Source of the DNA: Spisula solida | Taxonomy: Eukaryota > Mollusca > Bivalvia > Venerida > Mactridae | Assembly (NCBI GenBank): GCA_947247005.1 | Contig: OX365949.1 | Location: 21,457,130 to 21,521,129, forward strand | DNA length: 64,000 nt | Reading direction: 5' to 3' | Shown: positions 61,096-64,000 of the stretch, piece after piece | Layout: each line of letters opens with the position of its first letter | Position numbering within the stretch: the stretch's first letter is position 1 | Program-made: the position numbers and the translations under genes | Notes under the pieces: model-generated | Database searches by the model: none | Seen by the model: only the letters and a program-made list of their open reading frames with translations | What the model was told of the DNA's origin: nothing

Positions 61096-62530
61096 ACACT
61101 CATAAGTTCAAAACAAAATAATCTGGTGGTTTATTTAAAATATTGGCATTTTGTTCGAAATCACCGCGGATAGTTGTTTTCCAGTGAAAAGTTGACAACA
61201 CGCTCATATATATGTAGAGTCTAATGAACCTGTTTTCATCAAAATCGGAAGGAGTGATTTTCAGACATGTTTTTCTTGTTTTCTCAAAACGGTTTAACGT
61301 CGCTTCTAACGACTTCTCCACGTGTGGTGGTAAATCGAGCTTGTTGTCAACTTTTCACGGAATGGTGATAACCTGTCACAATCGGGAATCGACTCATGAG
61401 AGCATGAACTACTAGACCACAGGTTTATGACGAGGCTTAACTAGTACTATATCACAGACACAACCCAAAGGTTAATGGAAAAGTATACTAGTAGATGGCA
61501 TTCACGTGTTGCCGTTGGCACGTGAGTTTGGAGCTTCAACGGTCATTAGTTTAGTTACAAGGCTGGGATTTTCAAATTTTTGCAAGCTCAAACACACGAC
61601 ACATTCGCACGTGACATCTTGCTTAATATATCATAATGATGCATGTCGGCCATATTAAGTGCTCTGACCTCAAGTTTGTCGTCTAATCTGGCGACCCGGG
61701 TTCAAATACGGATGGAGACACTCATATGCCTGCCATATTTCAACAGAAAGCTGTCTGGCAAATAAAGGCTATGCTCGGCATTATGCTCGGTTTAAGTTCT
61801 AGATAGAAAACTGTAACGTTTTTCATCCTCATACACACCAATCTAAGCCAATTTGCTGGCTTATCGGATAAATTGTATCCTTAAACACCTCTAGATCACA
61901 CTGAGGAAAAATTCATTCGCCGCGGATATGGAATTACACATATTTTTACCCGATAGACTACGATGTTTCCCGATAGCTCCCGATGTATTTGCAGTACCTG
62001 GTCCATAGGCTCCCGTAGACTCCCGAAGCTCCTAATTTCGGTTAGAAGTACATCCTAGAGGCAGTTGGACCAACGCATAACTGCGATAACCCATCCCCTA
62101 TTCATCACGATGCCTCCCAATGTCACAAAATGCCGTATGACCTCCCCTAAGCTCTTAGACCACGAATAGCCCTCCTGACGCATCGAGAAACCCATTAATT
62201 TTCATCGGGAGTACAAACTCAAGACAAACAAGACTGCGTTCAATAAACGCTTATGCCCCCTGTGGAAGCCTTGTCCATAAATAAGTCTAAGTCCAAAATT
62301 AGGTCAAGGTGAAGGTCAAAATGGGGTCAGGTGATACAGGCGCGTGGAGAGTGTTCATATACAACATCCATGCAAGTATGAAAGCTTTGTAGCAAGCCAT
62401 ATTAATGCTAGAAGAAACGGTCAATTTGGGTTAACCAGGACGGACGAACGGACGGACGGACGGATGGACGGACGGACGAACGGACAGGTGAATCACTATA
62501 TGCCTCCCGATCTATCGATACGGGGGCATA
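61096..62530. repeat. 1435-bp tandem duplication, copy 2
   Basis: Direct repeat of 59661-61095 at an offset of 1435. It ends CGATACGGGGGCATA at 62530, after which unique sequence (AAAATGCTCAATG) begins. Identity appears complete, including the (GGAC)n tract, which normally mutates quickly. Confidence 0.95.
62228..62530 (+). repeat. Dispersed 'CAAGACTGCGTTCAATAAAC' repeat, copy 3
   Basis: Same as 60793-61095, as part of duplication copy 2. Confidence 0.88.
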
Positions 62531-64000
62531 AAAATGCTCAATGTGACCAAGGGTTTATTAACAGCTTATCGAGTCACATAAGTGCGCGATTGGAAGGGAA
62601 ATGAGGCCTTGCTTGTGTGTTGAACTATAAATGAAGCTTTTATCAGAACAAAGTATAATCATTTCATTACACTTGTATTGTCACTAAAAAATAAAGCGGG
62701 GGTGATAGTTAAACAGCTCACCAAGTGCAGTTATTGTACTTTTCCGTCGAAACTGCCATTGATCGTTACATATTTGAACTGAATTTTCACTTTGTTAGCT
62801 TTATTCCAGACACGTTCGCACCATTATTGTACAATTTAACGAGCCAAATATACCCAAAATGGTCACACATGTGTATAGTAATGTTCTTCACGTTTCCTTC
62901 GAAACATCTGAACAGATTCTAACTATTCGCGTCTATTTAAATGTGCCCCCGCAATGGATCAGAAATAATACATGTACTCGTAAAATGTCTGGATCAGTGA
63001 ATGTGAAGATTTATGTCTAGATCAGTGAATGTGAAGACTTATGTACAGCATGTAAAACCATAAATAAAATTAGTGTTTTTGTTTTTATAATAATTCTGAA
63101 AAAAATACGGAAACTTTATTTAAAAATGAATTTCCAATACATAAAATGAAAATAAAGCAATAATAGCAATTTACGAATTTCTAAAATAAATATGACTCAT
63201 CTTCACGTACGTTACATAATCTACATTTTCGTTTGTAAATGTCAATCGTGAAAGCTCGGCCATTTCCGTTTGTCTCCGGCAAATAAAGTTCAATATGGCG
63301 CCTTGTTATGTCAGAGGTCTATTGCAATTTGCATAAAGGCCGAGGTGATCAGAATGTGTAAATGTTTGTGCTCCTAATTGCCCGTCTTACCCAAAAGGTC
63401 ATTCTATGCGCAGATGTTCGTTGTTTGCCACGGATACATTTTTCTATATTTATAAATTATAATGACGTTTTTTATCCGTGGGTTGATTTACTAGGTTTTT
63501 TTACATCAGACAAATGATCTTGCGACACCAATACTGATTTGGACATAATGCCAAATGTCTTACATAAAAGGTTCGTTATGTTCACCTTATAAATGTATTA
63601 TTATATGGTCAGCGTCCGTACTAGGAACAACATGGGGTTTTGCAATGAAAGAGACTCTGAACATGTCCACCCACAGACTTAATTACCAATTACCCTAACT
63701 GTCGAGGAAATGACGAACTCGTGTAGGCAATGATTTAGTTATTTAATGAAGCGAACACCGGTGTATTCTCCATTTGATTACAGAATTACATCTACATTAA
63801 ACCGTTTCTCTTGTTGTCATAATGGCATGTATTTCATTTTGTAATCTTATCAACAGTAACTGTTGGAACAAATTTGACCTTCTGCCAGGGTACTGTTTTA
63901 TCAAATCATTTACGCTAGCGTAAGTTTTCCGTAGATAATTCGTACGCTGATCCTATTTGGTCAAATGCGTTTACTATCGTATTACAAAAATGTATATCTT
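62531..64000. other. Non-coding sequence, no feature recognised
   Basis: Short open frames only (for example 62725-62922) without domains or splice context. 'TTACGCTAGCGTAA' at 63911 is a 14-bp palindrome. No repeat shared with the rest of the window. Confidence 0.45.

Noticed and set aside
60909..61121. Open frame with TDERTDGRMDGRTNGQ peptide
   Set aside because: The Asp-Gly-Arg run is translation of the GGAC/GAAC tract in a dispersed repeat.

Overview
This is a eukaryotic, A+T-rich, intron-rich and repeat-rich genomic window, most likely from a bivalve mollusc or close relative. The inference rests on long introns, GT-AG splice sites, and many short terminal-inverted-repeat elements. It also rests on dispersed repeats ending in (GGAC)n-like tracts next to 'CCTCCCGATCTATCGATAC', a style I associate with bivalve genomes. 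I found no prokaryotic gene organisation, CRISPR array, rRNA or stand-alone tRNA gene.

Two protein-coding genes are supported by spliced exons with matching phases, and they are convergent. (1) On the plus strand, four exons (3867-3942, 7179-7296, 21192-21321, 25742-26707) encode the C-terminal 429 residues of a PPP1R16 (MYPT3/TIMAP) protein phosphatase 1 regulatory subunit. They carry the end of the ankyrin domain, a basic RRTS site, a long disordered tail and a C-terminal CaaX box (CVIL). The 5' part of the gene lies before the window. (2) On the minus strand, ten exons between 54813 and 41514 encode a complete gamma-SNAP (NAPG) of 311 residues, including an 18-nt microexon.

Layout: 1-3866 upstream intron with small elements. 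3867-26707 the PPP1R16 3' half, whose introns hold small transposons and two minisatellites (38-bp and 37-bp periods). 26708-41513 the region between the two stop codons, rich in transposons, including a mariner-like element (34033-35008) and a 3.1-kb long-inverted-repeat element (35246-38319) with nested palindromes. 41514-54813 NAPG, whose introns hold a Tc1-like element with a nested insertion, a mariner deletion derivative with a transposase remnant, an almost perfect hairpin, and a 3.15-kb element with a 200-bp tandem core. 54814-64000 mostly non-coding, with a near-perfect hairpin and an apparently exact 1435-bp tandem duplication.

The two genes have unrelated roles: PP1 targeting at membranes, and NSF-dependent SNARE disassembly. 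I see no operon-like system. The most unusual content is the transposable-element fauna. One small family has exact 6-bp target duplications at three of its four copies, and one long-TIR element has subterminal repeats and a hierarchical palindrome. I ran no database searches; family names come from reading the sequence.
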